From an uncultured Lachnospiraceae bacterium (GTDB lineage: Bacteria > Bacillota > Clostridia > Lachnospirales > Lachnospiraceae), in assembly GCA_946614165.1 (NCBI GenBank), contig CAMOGQ010000010.1:1-44727 (forward strand): a stretch of 44,727 bases of DNA, in the 5' to 3' direction. The notes beneath the pieces were generated by a model, which saw nothing but the letters and a program-made list of their open reading frames with translations, had not been told where the DNA came from and searched no databases. Made by a program: the position numbers and the translations under genes. Shown piece after piece: positions 7,391-15,548 of the stretch. Each line of letters starts with the position of its first letter. Position 1 is the first letter of the stretch.

Positions 7391-8244
7391 ACGAAACAGT
7401 CACGGTTCGCGTTCAAAAAGTAAAAAAGAACGGCATCAAGGCTCGCCTGATTTTTTTTCTGATTTTAGTTGCAGTTCTACTTCTCGTTACGATTTTTGCA
7501 GATAAGATTGTCCCCTACGATCCCTATGCGCAAGACCTGAGCCTTTCCAGGCTACCTCCATCCGCATCGCACTGGATGGGAACGGATCAATATGGACGTG
7601 ATGTTTTCTCGCGCGTTGTCGTCGGCGCACAAACCAGCGTCTTCTCGACGCTGGCACTCGTTGGGGTTATCTCCGTATTCGGAACTATCGTGGGAACGCT
7701 CTGTGGCTACTACGGCGGCGCGCTTGACTCTATTGTCATGCGCATCTCTGATGTCTGCCTGGCCTTCCCTGGGCTGGTCTTTGCGCTCGCGATCGCGGCG
7801 CTGCTGGGCGGAGGCGTCAGCAACGCGGTCATCGCACTGGCGGTCATAAGTTGGCCAAAGTACGCGCGTGTGGCTCGAAGCCAAACGCTTGCACTGAAAA
7901 ACGGGCCCTTTGTGTCAGCGGCACGGCTCTCCGGAAGCAGTTCCATGCAAATGATTCTGCGGCACATCCTGCCGAACATCATCGGCCCGATCCTGGTCAC
8001 AGCCATGCTGGATATTGGGACGATGATGATGGAGCTGGCAGGCCTGAGTTTCTTGGGCCTTGGTGCGCAGCCCCCTACAGCCGAGTGGGGCAATATGATG
8101 AGCGGCGGAAGAAGTATGCTCCAGACCTACCCATGGCTTGTTCTCTCTCCCGGTTTCGCTATTTTTCTGACCGTCGTGATTTTCAACCTCCTGGGAGATA
8201 CTGTACGAGACTATATGGACCCGAAAAACTCCCGCGCCCGTTAA
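7387..8244 (+). CDS. ABC transporter permease, NikC/DppC type
   Basis: Second permease, 285 residues, partner of the gene before it. It has one N-terminal hydrophobic segment after a basic tail, the family segment HWMGTDQYGRDVFSRVV (about residues 59-75), and the EAA-like loop FVSAARLSGSSSMQMILRHI. The start overlaps the stop of the upstream permease (ATGA). The C-terminus ends in LGDTVRDYMDPK, as usual for DppC/NikC. A short hairpin and the binding-protein gene follow within 50 bp. Confidence 0.9.
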   Translation: MNETVTVRVQKVKKNGIKARLIFFLILVAVLLLVTIFADKIVPYDPYAQDLSLSRLPPSASHWMGTDQYGRDVFSRVVVGAQTSVFSTLALVGVISVFGTIVGTLCGYYGGALDSIVMRISDVCLAFPGLVFALAIAALLGGGVSNAVIALAVISWPKYARVARSQTLALKNGPFVSAARLSGSSSMQMILRHILPNIIGPILVTAMLDIGTMMMELAGLSFLGLGAQPPTAEWGNMMSGGRSMLQTYPWLVLSPGFAIFLTVVIFNLLGDTVRDYMDPKNSRAR

Positions 8245-8250
8245 TTTGTG

Positions 8251-8270
8251 ATCTATAATTTTTTATAGAT
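8251..8270 (+). repeat. Intercistronic hairpin before the binding-protein gene
   Basis: ATCTATAA (8251-8258) and TTATAGAT (8263-8270) form a perfect 8-bp stem with a T4 loop in the 49-bp gap between the second permease and the binding protein. With the hairpin at 9872 it brackets the binding-protein gene, suggesting mRNA processing or differential stability. Confidence 0.5.
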
Positions 8271-8293
8271 AAAAAGAGGAAAGGAAGAAAAAC

Positions 8294-9856
8294 ATGAAAA
8301 AGATTCTTGCAATTCTGCTGGTGCTCTGCCTATCTGTCGGCGTTATGTCCGGCTGCGGCAACAGCAACAACACTCCCGGCACCGACGCAAAGAAGACCTT
8401 TGTTTTCGGTGATACCACCTTCAACGCCGAGAATGAGGAGCCGGACATCAACCCCCATTATGCTTATTCTGGCTGGCCTTGCATTCGCTATGGTGTTGGC
8501 GAGACATTGATGAAGATTGCGGATGACGGCACGCTCCAGCCTTGGCTCGCAGAGAGCGCTGTTAATGTGAATGAAACAACCTGGGAAATCGTAATCAAGG
8601 ATGCAGTTTGTTTTTCCAACGGGAAGAAGTGCGACGCTGCTGCTGTCAAGGCCTGTTTTGAGCATCTGATCGAGGTGCACGAGCGCGCCGCCGACAACCT
8701 GAAGATTGCTTCTATGGAGGCAGATGGTCAAAAACTGACCATCGTCACTTCAGAGCCAAACCCGATCCTGATGAATTACCTCTCCGAAGCTTATGGCTGC
8801 ATCATTGACATGGAAGTCGGCATTCCTGATAACGGCTGTGTTGTAGGTACCGGTCCCTACGTTGCCACGGAAGTGGTTACCGATGATCATGTAAACCTTG
8901 TCAAAAACACCAACTATTGGGATGGCGAAGTCCATATTGACGAGATTACTGTCCGTACCATCTCCGATGGCGATACTTTGGCGATGGCTCTTCAGTCTGG
9001 TGAGATCAACGCCGCCTACGGTATGGCCTACGCCAGTTACCCTCTCTTTGAAAACGATAATTATAAATTTACCAGCATCCAGACCAGCCGTTGCTTCTGG
9101 GGTATGGTGAACCTCCACGAGGAGAACCCCGGCTATTCGATCATGAGTGATCCTGCCGTCCGCAAGGCAATTGCCCTTGGAATCAATAAGCAGGGCTTTG
9201 TGGATGTTCTGCTCAACGGTTATGGCTACACCGCTACAGGTGCCTTCCCCGACAGCTTTGCTTTTGGTAAGGGAGTTAATACGGTTTCGTATGACCCTGC
9301 GCAAGCAAAGACCGCTCTGGAGGAGGCTGGCTGGGTTGACACCGACGGCGATGGTATCCGTGAGAAGGACGGTGTCAAGCTGACCATTCGCTGGCTGACC
9401 TATCCCAGCCGTCAGGAGCTGCCTTTGTTGGCCGAGTCTGCGCAGGCCACGCTCAAGGAAATCGGTATCGACGTTCAGATCAATAACACCAAGGATCACA
9501 ACAACATCCGCAAAGATCCCACGGCCTGGGATATCTGGGTCAGCGCCAACGTAAACGCTGGCTTGGGCGATCCTCAGAACTTCTTTGACACCTACTGCCT
9601 GGACGCCTCTATTAAGAACTCCGGCGGCCATCACAGCGACAAGCTGGAGGAGCTTGCTGCCCAGCTGCGCGGCACCTTCGATCCGGATGAACGCGCCAGG
9701 ATTGCTGTTGAGATGCAGCAGGAGCTTCTGGACGACAATTCCTATGTCTTCTGCTCTTTCCTGCGCATGAGCATGATCATGCAGTCCAATGTCACTGGTC
9801 TGGAGGCACATACCTGCGATTTCTATGAACTGACCGCAGATCTGGACATCAACTAA
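8294..9856 (+). CDS. ABC transporter substrate-binding lipoprotein (SBP family 5, nickel/peptide class)
   Basis: Extracytoplasmic solute-binding lipoprotein of 520 residues. Signal peptide of about 20 residues ending in the lipobox MSGC (Cys21). Family-5 hallmarks follow: the early LQPWLAESAVNVNETTWEI block, VVGTGPYVATEVV, and NTNYWDGEVHIDEITVRTI. The N-terminal EPDINPHYAYSGWPCIRYGVGE stretch has the spacing of the metal/ligand pocket seen in NikA-like proteins. The gene sits in the middle of the operon (B-C-A-D-E order) and is flanked by hairpins, consistent with higher expression than the membrane parts. Dipeptide or opine-metal complexes are alternatives to nickel. Confidence 0.88.
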   Translation: MKKILAILLVLCLSVGVMSGCGNSNNTPGTDAKKTFVFGDTTFNAENEEPDINPHYAYSGWPCIRYGVGETLMKIADDGTLQPWLAESAVNVNETTWEIVIKDAVCFSNGKKCDAAAVKACFEHLIEVHERAADNLKIASMEADGQKLTIVTSEPNPILMNYLSEAYGCIIDMEVGIPDNGCVVGTGPYVATEVVTDDHVNLVKNTNYWDGEVHIDEITVRTISDGDTLAMALQSGEINAAYGMAYASYPLFENDNYKFTSIQTSRCFWGMVNLHEENPGYSIMSDPAVRKAIALGINKQGFVDVLLNGYGYTATGAFPDSFAFGKGVNTVSYDPAQAKTALEEAGWVDTDGDGIREKDGVKLTIRWLTYPSRQELPLLAESAQATLKEIGIDVQINNTKDHNNIRKDPTAWDIWVSANVNAGLGDPQNFFDTYCLDASIKNSGGHHSDKLEELAAQLRGTFDPDERARIAVEMQQELLDDNSYVFCSFLRMSMIMQSNVTGLEAHTCDFYELTADLDIN

Positions 9857-9871
9857 ACACAGCACTATTGA

Positions 9872-9897
9872 CGAGGGGCGGGTTCGCCCGCCCCTCG
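9872..9897 (+). repeat. Strong hairpin with TTCG tetraloop after the binding-protein gene
   Basis: CGAGGGGCGGG (9872-9882) and CCCGCCCCTCG (9887-9897) form a perfect 11-bp stem closed by TTCG, the very stable UUCG tetraloop class. No T-tract follows, so it is unlikely to be a full terminator. Its position just after the binding-protein gene and before the ATPase genes fits a 3' stabiliser that raises binding-protein mRNA. Confidence 0.7.
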
Positions 9898-9982
9898 CCT
9901 CCCGAATGGATATGGGTTCAGTTCGGAAACCCTTTCCGCATTGAGCCGATGACCATTCGTATCAATCAAAAGAGGTCGTGCT

Positions 9983-10771
9983 ATGGCAGTATTATTGGAT
10001 TATCAACATGTGGAGATCTCCTTCAACGGAAACGCTGTGGTCCATGACGTGAGCTTTCAACTCCATCCGGGTGAGATTCTTGGCCTGGTGGGCGAATCGG
10101 GTTCTGGCAAATCCACACTGGTCAAGGCCGCCATGGGTTTGTTGGGCAGCAGCGGTATGGTTACAAGAGGCGATATCTGGTTTGAAGGGAAGAACCTCCC
10201 GGATCTTAGCGACAATGAGATGCGGCATATTTGCGGAGAGAAGATCGGCATGATTTTTCAGGACTGCGGTGCGTCCTTGAGCCCTATCCGCACCATCGGC
10301 GAGCAGATCATGGAGAGCATGGCGGCCCACCGCAAGGTTGACGTCGCAGCGGCGAAGGCCACCGCTATGGAACTCTTCGACAAGCTCCATTTCAAGGACG
10401 GTGAGCGAGTCTGGAACAGTTATCCCTTTGAGCTCTCCGGCGGCATGAATCAGCGCGCAGGTATTGCAATCGCAATGCTGATGAATCCTGTAATCCTCAT
10501 GGCAGACGAGCCGACCTCTGCGCTTGATGTGGCCGTGCAGCGGCAGGTCGTGGAGGAAATGCTGAATGTCCGGAAGGTATTTGGCACGGCTATCATTATT
10601 GTAACACATGATATCGGTGTCGTCTCCGCCATGGCCGACAGCATCCTTGTGCTTCAGGAGGGTCATGTGATGGAGTACGGTAAAGCGAAGGACGTGCTGG
10701 AAAACCCGCAGAACGCATACACAAAAAAACTGCTGAGCGCCGTGCCCAGATTGAGGAGGGAGAGGCTGTAA
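9983..10771 (+). CDS. ABC transporter ATP-binding protein, NikD/DppD type
   Basis: Cytoplasmic ATPase of 262 residues. Walker A GESGSGKST (about 36-44), Q-loop FQDCGASLSPI, signature LSGGMNQRAGIA and Walker B VILMADEPTSALD followed by the switch His in IIIVTHDIG are all present. The length is close to NikD and shorter than DppD/OppD, which have a longer C-terminal tail; this supports a metal-type importer. It ends one base before the start of the second ATPase. RBS-like AAAAGAGG before ATG. Confidence 0.9.
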   Translation: MAVLLDYQHVEISFNGNAVVHDVSFQLHPGEILGLVGESGSGKSTLVKAAMGLLGSSGMVTRGDIWFEGKNLPDLSDNEMRHICGEKIGMIFQDCGASLSPIRTIGEQIMESMAAHRKVDVAAAKATAMELFDKLHFKDGERVWNSYPFELSGGMNQRAGIAIAMLMNPVILMADEPTSALDVAVQRQVVEEMLNVRKVFGTAIIIVTHDIGVVSAMADSILVLQEGHVMEYGKAKDVLENPQNAYTKKLLSAVPRLRRERL

Positions 10772-10772
10772 A

Positions 10773-11531
10773 ATGGAACCGATCCTAAAGGTCACAGACC
10801 TTTCCAAATCCTTTTCCCGCGCCGGGAAAAATGAATTCTTTGCTGTCGACCATGTGAGCTTTGAGGTCATGCCCGGTGAGATCCTCGGTATTGTAGGCGA
10901 ATCCGGCTCCGGCAAGTCTACCATCGCTAAACTGATCACTCGGCAGATTGATGCCACAACAGGTACGATCGAGATCGACGGGCAGGATATCACCAAGCTG
11001 ACCGGGCGGCAGTTGATCCCGGTTTATGCAAAGGTCCAGATGGTCTTTCAGACTCCGGCCGGCTCCTTTGATCCCCGGCGGACTCTGGGAGATGGGATCT
11101 GCGAAAGCCTGCGAAACAAGGGCATATCGAAAGTGGAACGCGAAGCCAAGGCACGTGGATTGCTTGAGCAGTGCGGCCTCTCTAGTGAATTTTTGGAACG
11201 TTATCCACATCAGGTCTCCGGAGGTCAATGCCAGAGGGCTGCAATCGCACGGGCGCTGATGTGCGATCCAAGAATTCTCATCTTCGACGAGGCAACCTCG
11301 GCACTGGATGTGACAGTACAAAAGCAGATCATCGAGCTCCTGCAGCAGCTACAAAGGGAGAAGAAACTCGCCTATCTCTTTATTTGCCATAATCTGGCTC
11401 TGGTGCAGCAGTTTTGCGACAAGGTACTGGTACTTTATGACGGAAAGATTGTCGAATATGGACTTCCAGATGATGTTATTCTGTATCCTCAGTCGGAATA
11501 CGCAAGGCGCTTGGTTGATGCTATTTTTTGA
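10773..11531 (+). CDS. ABC transporter ATP-binding protein, NikE/DppF type
   Basis: Second ATPase, 252 residues, pairing with the previous one. Walker A GESGSGKST, Q-loop FQTPAGSFDPRRTLGD, signature VSGGQCQRAAIA, Walker B ILIFDEATSALD and switch LFICHNLALV are intact. Starts one base after the NikD-like stop. Last gene of the importer operon; the hairpin at 11616-11638 lies about 85 bp downstream and probably stops transcription before the convergent relaxase gene. Confidence 0.9.
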   Translation: MEPILKVTDLSKSFSRAGKNEFFAVDHVSFEVMPGEILGIVGESGSGKSTIAKLITRQIDATTGTIEIDGQDITKLTGRQLIPVYAKVQMVFQTPAGSFDPRRTLGDGICESLRNKGISKVEREAKARGLLEQCGLSSEFLERYPHQVSGGQCQRAAIARALMCDPRILIFDEATSALDVTVQKQIIELLQQLQREKKLAYLFICHNLALVQQFCDKVLVLYDGKIVEYGLPDDVILYPQSEYARRLVDAIF

Positions 11532-11615
11532 TTTGCAGCTATTCATATCTGCATGAGTAGATGCCAATACTGGTGAATGCCAAGATTTTTCGGTTTTCCT
11601 CTTTGACTTTTTATA

Positions 11616-11638
11616 GGGAGCGGTATGTTACCGCTCCC
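11616..11638. terminator. Hairpin between convergent importer operon and relaxase gene
   Basis: GGGAGCGG (11616-11623) and CCGCTCCC (11631-11638), 7-base loop. The relaxase stop codon is in the loop. T-rich runs follow on the plus strand, and TATAAAAAG on the minus strand, so it may work in both directions. Confidence 0.6.
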
Positions 11639-13352
11639 TTTCACAATCTTTTTGCTTTTTACGCTGCGGTTGCTGATCCCGCTGCGCACGTTCCTTCTCC
11701 AGTTCTTTGCGTCTCAGGCGTTGGATAAGAGATCGGGGATCTTCTTCGCCCAGCAGCTCCGCCACATCCCGCTTCGCGCCGATCATAGTCCAGAAGTCAT
11801 ACTTGTCTCCATAGGCGGACTGGATCTTGTTTTCGGCAGAGGCCTCCTTCTGCGGCCGGATCTCAAGCTGCGCCATAACAAGCTCGTCGGGGTCAAAGTC
11901 TGCCGCCTGAGTTTTCAGCTCGTTGTATTCCGCCAGAGCGGCGTTCAGCTCGGCGGTATATTTCTGCTCCTGCTGTTCCAGCTTTTCGAGATTGGCTTCC
12001 ATAGCGGAAACGTCCTTTTTCACCGTGGCAAGACCGGTGTTCTCCGAATAATCTAGCATGGCGAGAAGATGCTTCTTTTCGGAGCGGAACTCTTCCCGTT
12101 CTTCCGTCAGCTCCGCAATGCGACGGGAAAGATCCCGGTGTTTAGGAATATTGAGCATCGGCGTCGCTTTCTTCTCGGCAAGCAGCGCGATTCGCTCTTT
12201 GCCCTTTTCCTTGATCTGTCCGGCGATCCGGGAATAACGCTCCAGCCCCGGCCTCATGACGTCAAGGCTCTTTGCCAGCCTGCGTTTGCCCGACAGGATA
12301 TATCCGAGCTGGTACTTGAAAATGATCATCTTTTCCCGCACGGACTCCATGGCTTCCGCAAGCGCGGGAATCGTGTTCTTGACGGCATCCATCAGCTTTT
12401 TAACCTGCGCCTTGATCTCTCGCATCAGGGCATTGTCCCGCTTGATCTGCCGGTTCAGCTCGCAGCGGTCGGACACGACGCCTTTTGCCTCCAGCGCACG
12501 GGCTGCAACGCCCTCGTGGATCGTCGGCTGTTCATCACGGCCCTGTTCGGCGAAGCTCCGGTGATCCACACGCTCATCAAAACCGTACCGTTCCAGAGAA
12601 TGGTTGACCGCATTGGCCCAGGCTTCCCGCCAGAGGACAAGCTCTTCCTCGCTGTTCCAGCGTTCGGAGATGGGGTTCTGCCTGCCGTATTTCGTACTCT
12701 TCGGATGCTTGGAAAGGCGGGTATAACCTTTTGCCTCAGCTTCGGAGGAAGCCATATATTCCTTCTTTCTGCCGACCTTGTACTGGTACTGCTTTTCCCA
12801 GCCGTCGGCCTGTGCCTCTTTGAACTCGGCAGCGGTAAAGCCGCGTTCCTCGCCGTTCCGTACACAGAGATATTCCTTCTCCGTCTTGTACTGCCAGGTG
12901 CCGTCCGGGTTCAGAGGGCGTACCGTCAGCAGGATATGGGCATGGGGATTGTGGCCGGGCGGATCGGGATCGTGGATCGCCACGTCCGCACACATGCCGT
13001 CAGATACGAAGCTCTCCTCAATAAAATCCGACAGCAGCTCCTCCCACTGTTCCGGTGACAACTCGACGGGCAGGGCCGGAACGAGCTCACGGGCCAGGCG
13101 GCTGTCCTTCGTCTTTTCATTTTCCTCCACGGCATTCCAGAGGATCTCCCGGTCCTGCCATTCAGGCGGAGCGGATTCCGGAAGAAATACCTGTTCCCAG
13201 ACGAGGCCGCCCTTGCGGGTGTAATCATGCTGTACGCCGTCGTAATCATTGTAGATGGCGCTGCAGCTCAGATAGGCCGACGCCGCGCAGGCGGAACGGC
13301 CTGCCCCACGGCTCACGACCTTTGCTTCCAGATGATAGATCGCCATAATCAT
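11628..13352 (-). CDS. MobA/MobL family relaxase
   Basis: Conjugative relaxase of 574 residues that would nick oriT and lead single-strand transfer with help from another element's secretion system. The N-terminus AIYHLEAKVVSRGAGRSACA is typical of MobA/MobL (MobQ) proteins. The metal-binding histidine motif is visible as HDPDPPGHNPHAHILLTVRP (about 153-172). The C-terminal half from about residue 300 is rich in Lys, Glu and Ala with heptad-like spacing and is probably coiled coil. ATG at 13352 has AAAGGA five bases upstream; an ATG two codons later is also possible. Last gene of the minus-strand transfer region, directly after the structured sequence at 13383-13760. Confidence 0.92.
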   Translation of the reverse strand: MIMAIYHLEAKVVSRGAGRSACAASAYLSCSAIYNDYDGVQHDYTRKGGLVWEQVFLPESAPPEWQDREILWNAVEENEKTKDSRLARELVPALPVELSPEQWEELLSDFIEESFVSDGMCADVAIHDPDPPGHNPHAHILLTVRPLNPDGTWQYKTEKEYLCVRNGEERGFTAAEFKEAQADGWEKQYQYKVGRKKEYMASSEAEAKGYTRLSKHPKSTKYGRQNPISERWNSEEELVLWREAWANAVNHSLERYGFDERVDHRSFAEQGRDEQPTIHEGVAARALEAKGVVSDRCELNRQIKRDNALMREIKAQVKKLMDAVKNTIPALAEAMESVREKMIIFKYQLGYILSGKRRLAKSLDVMRPGLERYSRIAGQIKEKGKERIALLAEKKATPMLNIPKHRDLSRRIAELTEEREEFRSEKKHLLAMLDYSENTGLATVKKDVSAMEANLEKLEQQEQKYTAELNAALAEYNELKTQAADFDPDELVMAQLEIRPQKEASAENKIQSAYGDKYDFWTMIGAKRDVAELLGEEDPRSLIQRLRRKELEKERAQRDQQPQRKKQKDCERER

Positions 13353-13382
13353 TCACGTCCTTTCTGCCTCCTGCAAGGGGCG

Positions 13383-13760
13383 GTTTTGTTTCTTTTGGCG
13401 CGGCAAAAGAAAATGGACGGTGCGGGATGGCATCGTCCATAACTGCGGGAAAGCTGCCGCACCCGAAGGGCGTGCCTTGTGCTGTGGCAGGTTTTCGCAG
13501 GCGGGTGGCAGGTTGTCCCGGCAGAGGACAACGGTTTGCAGCGAAGAGGCAAACAGGGCAGAGGCCTTCTGCCGGCCGCACAGACAATGACGGCAGGGGT
13601 ACACCGCGGCATTGTCTGCCCCCTCTGGAGAAGTATCCGCCGGATGCTTCGTGAAGAGCGCACGGCCCGACCGATGGGAGGGATACCACCGCCTGCTACG
13701 CAGGTGGTGAGTAAGTGCGCCCTTATCGGGAAAAAAGAAGGACGCTCCGGTTTCCCCGAG
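13383..13760 (-). other. Highly structured, probably non-coding region upstream of the relaxase (oriT candidate)
   Basis: About 430 bp between the relaxase and the DUF3847 gene. Hairpins: 13389-13397/13404-13412 (TTTCTTTTG, perfect 9 bp); 13413-13419/13434-13440 (ATGGACG); 13512-13518/13526-13532 (GTTGTCC); 13581-13589/13610-13618 (CAGACAATG); about 13687-13709 (CACCGCCTGC with GCAGGTGGTG); and a GC-rich CGCTC/GAGCG pair near 13743-13762. Three minus-strand frames are open through much of it (longest 157 codons from 13826), but their predicted proteins have no recognisable domain and an odd Arg/Cys/Pro-rich composition. I read it as a conserved structured DNA or RNA element, most simply the origin of transfer, rather than a gene. 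Confidence 0.55.
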
Positions 13761-13785
13761 CGCCCCGTCGCAGTTGTCATCAATC

Positions 13786-13983
13786 TCATCGTAATGCCCA
13801 TAGTAAAAAGTCCTCCAGTTTTTCAAGCTCCATCGTCGCCGCAGCGGGATAGGCTTTCTCCAAAATAGCGCCCTCCTGGATGAGCCGCCGTGTCCGGGCC
13901 TTTCGCTCCTTTACACGATCCCTGGCCTGCGCTTCCTCCATCCGGTGCTGTGCCTGTAACAGTTTCTTTTCGTTTTCTGTCAT
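13786..13983 (-). CDS. DUF3847 family small protein
   Basis: Basic protein of about 65 residues, predicted helical. It matches the DUF3847 pattern: a charged N-terminal helix (KLLQAQHRMEEAQ), a basic turn RKARTRRLIQEGAILE and a short acidic C-terminus. DUF3847 proteins are found just upstream of MobA/MobL relaxases in Firmicutes elements and may be accessory mobilization factors; function unproven. The ATG at 13983 is nine bases from AAAGGA; the ATG at 13989 is only three bases away, so the later start is preferred. Confidence 0.78.
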   Translation of the reverse strand: MTENEKKLLQAQHRMEEAQARDRVKERKARTRRLIQEGAILEKAYPAAATMELEKLEDFLLWALR

Positions 13984-14152
13984 TTTCATCGGTCCTTTCT
14001 GTCAAAATCTTTGTGAGTAGCAGTAAAAGCGTAGAAAAGCGCAGCTACTGCCACGCTCCCGGCATGATTACCGGAAAAGTGACAGCGGCTGCGCGGATAA
14101 GTGGTATCGATCACGTCAAAAGCAGCAGTAAAACCGCTTCCGATTGGCAGGA

Positions 14153-14530
14153 TCACAGACTGTTGATGAAATCCATGGCGGTGTCCAGATCCTCGTCGGT
14201 CATGGTCTGTTCTGCGGGAGGGGCTGTGGTCTGGATGCCCTGTAGCAAGGCTGCCAGACCGGAAAGACCCGCGCCGGATGCCTGCATCCCCTCTCGGATC
14301 GTATCCAGCACCTTCCGAAGAAAGGCGTCTTCCTTCTCTCTGGTTTCCAGATAGGGGTCGGCGGCAAGGCGTTCCTGCCGGGAGAAATAATCGTTGACCG
14401 CCGCCACGACGGCGCGGCTGTACGACTTGTATTTCTTCCGGTCCAGGGCTTGCAGGTATTCCCAGGCCTGCCGGTCATCCGGCCTGTTCAGGTTCAGCCG
14501 GATATTGGTGTTGATCGTCGTTTGTTCCAT
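14153..14530 (-). CDS. ParR-like partner of the ParM-like protein
   Basis: Protein of 125 residues directly after the ParM-like gene, with start and stop overlapping as TGATG, so the two are translationally coupled. The N-terminal third (INTNIRLNLNRPDDRQAWEYL, then KYKSYSRAVVAAVNDYF) looks like a ribbon-helix-helix DNA-binding domain. The middle helix ends in TREKEDAFLRKVLDTIRE, and the C-terminal TDEDLDTAMDFINSL is an acidic tail like those that contact the actin-like filament in ParR proteins. Role inferred from position and shape: binding a centromere-like site and linking it to ParM filaments. Confidence 0.7.
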   Translation of the reverse strand: MEQTTINTNIRLNLNRPDDRQAWEYLQALDRKKYKSYSRAVVAAVNDYFSRQERLAADPYLETREKEDAFLRKVLDTIREGMQASGAGLSGLAALLQGIQTTAPPAEQTMTDEDLDTAMDFINSL

Positions 14531-15450
14531 CAGACGCCTCCCGTGCTGCGCTGGGCCAGAAGCTCATACCCCTTGGCCGTAGCGCAGATATCGCCGTTGA
14601 TGGTGACACGGGCAGGGTCGTACTCGGCAAAGTTCTTAATGAGACAGCTCCCGCCGCCGACCACATAGAGCTTCATCAGCTCCGGGGTGTACTCATGCTC
14701 CCGCAGACGGCACAAGATCCCGGCAACATATTCGGAAGCTGATTCCCGGATGGCGTCGAGATACTGCTTCCCGATATCCGCCTCTCCAAAACGAAGCACC
14801 GTCTCGATCACGGTATCATCTACGGCCACACCGAAGCGCTGCATCAGCTTTTCCCGCACGGCGATCATGCACTGCTGGGTGCCGAACTTCTCCGTATAGC
14901 ACTTGCTGGCGACGGGCTTACCGTTATTGATATACATGATGTTCATGGTTCCGTTTCCGATGTCGCAGAGCATGTTGACGCCCTTGAATTCCCGCAAGCG
15001 GTCCGCAACGGTGGAGAAGCCCTGCGGGAATACGGCTGCGCCTGCAAAGGTCACGTGATAATCCTTACCCCGGAAGGAAAAGGATGCCTCTTTGTTGCGG
15101 AGCAGGTATGCCTTGAAGGCGTCCTTCTGTTCGCTCACCCAGGTGAGGGGCAGACCGACAGCCAGGAACACATCAGCCTCCGTCACGGCCCGGATGTTCA
15201 GCTCCCGCGCAATAGCGGCCAGCGTCAGGATATAATAATCCGGATCGGTCATCTTGTCGGCGGTGAACTCCTTGTGCTCGTCCCCGATGATATAATACCG
15301 GCCCTCGAAGATAAGCATGTCGCTCTTGAAGGTGGGCTCCTTGTCGTAGGCGGTCACGCCGGTCCTGAAACAGGTATGGGCCGTCTTGATGTTCCCGTAA
15401 CCGTGGTCGATCCCGATGATCACGGGTTTGCTGTTGATGGTGTAATTCAT
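14530..15450 (-). CDS. ParM/StbA-like actin-type ATPase
   Basis: Actin-like segregation ATPase of about 306 residues. Phosphate-1 motif IIGIDHGYGNIKTAHT, phosphate-2 motif MLCDIGNGTMNIMYI and adenosine motif LYVVGGGSCLI are all recognisable. The open frame extends 27 codons further upstream, but AGGAGG lies seven bases before the ATG at 15450, which also begins the conserved fold. In plasmids such proteins push DNA copies apart. In an integrated element they may maintain a transient circular form. It is preceded by a terminator (15493-15536) and so may have its own promoter or depend on read-through. Confidence 0.85.
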   Translation of the reverse strand: MNYTINSKPVIIGIDHGYGNIKTAHTCFRTGVTAYDKEPTFKSDMLIFEGRYYIIGDEHKEFTADKMTDPDYYILTLAAIARELNIRAVTEADVFLAVGLPLTWVSEQKDAFKAYLLRNKEASFSFRGKDYHVTFAGAAVFPQGFSTVADRLREFKGVNMLCDIGNGTMNIMYINNGKPVASKCYTEKFGTQQCMIAVREKLMQRFGVAVDDTVIETVLRFGEADIGKQYLDAIRESASEYVAGILCRLREHEYTPELMKLYVVGGGSCLIKNFAEYDPARVTINGDICATAKGYELLAQRSTGGV

Positions 15451-15492
15451 GTTTTTCCTCCTTTTTTGCCGCTGTGCGGCTGTTTGACGGCA

Positions 15493-15536
15493 TAAGAAAA
15501 GGCCCGTGGGACTTCCTTCCGGAAATCTCACGAGCC
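15493..15536 (-). terminator. Terminator after the recombinase, before the ParM-like gene
   Basis: On the minus strand the stem 15526-15536/15501-15511 (11 bp allowing G-U pairs, inner TTCCGGAA) is followed by TTTTCTTATGCC. The same T-rich tail follows the hairpin at 17970-18005. It lies 13 bp past the recombinase stop and 43 bp before the AUG of the ParM-like gene, so read-through would control parMR. Confidence 0.7.
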
Positions 15537-15548
15537 TCGGTATTTTCC

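Noticed and set aside
13246-13826. Three long overlapping minus-strand frames (up to 157 codons) before the relaxase
   Set aside because: They overlap each other, lack recognisable domains and sit on a hairpin-rich stretch; treated as a structured region rather than genes.
15451-15531. Upstream extension of the ParM-like frame by 27 codons
   Set aside because: It runs through a terminator hairpin, and AGGAGG directly before the ATG at 15450 marks the real start.
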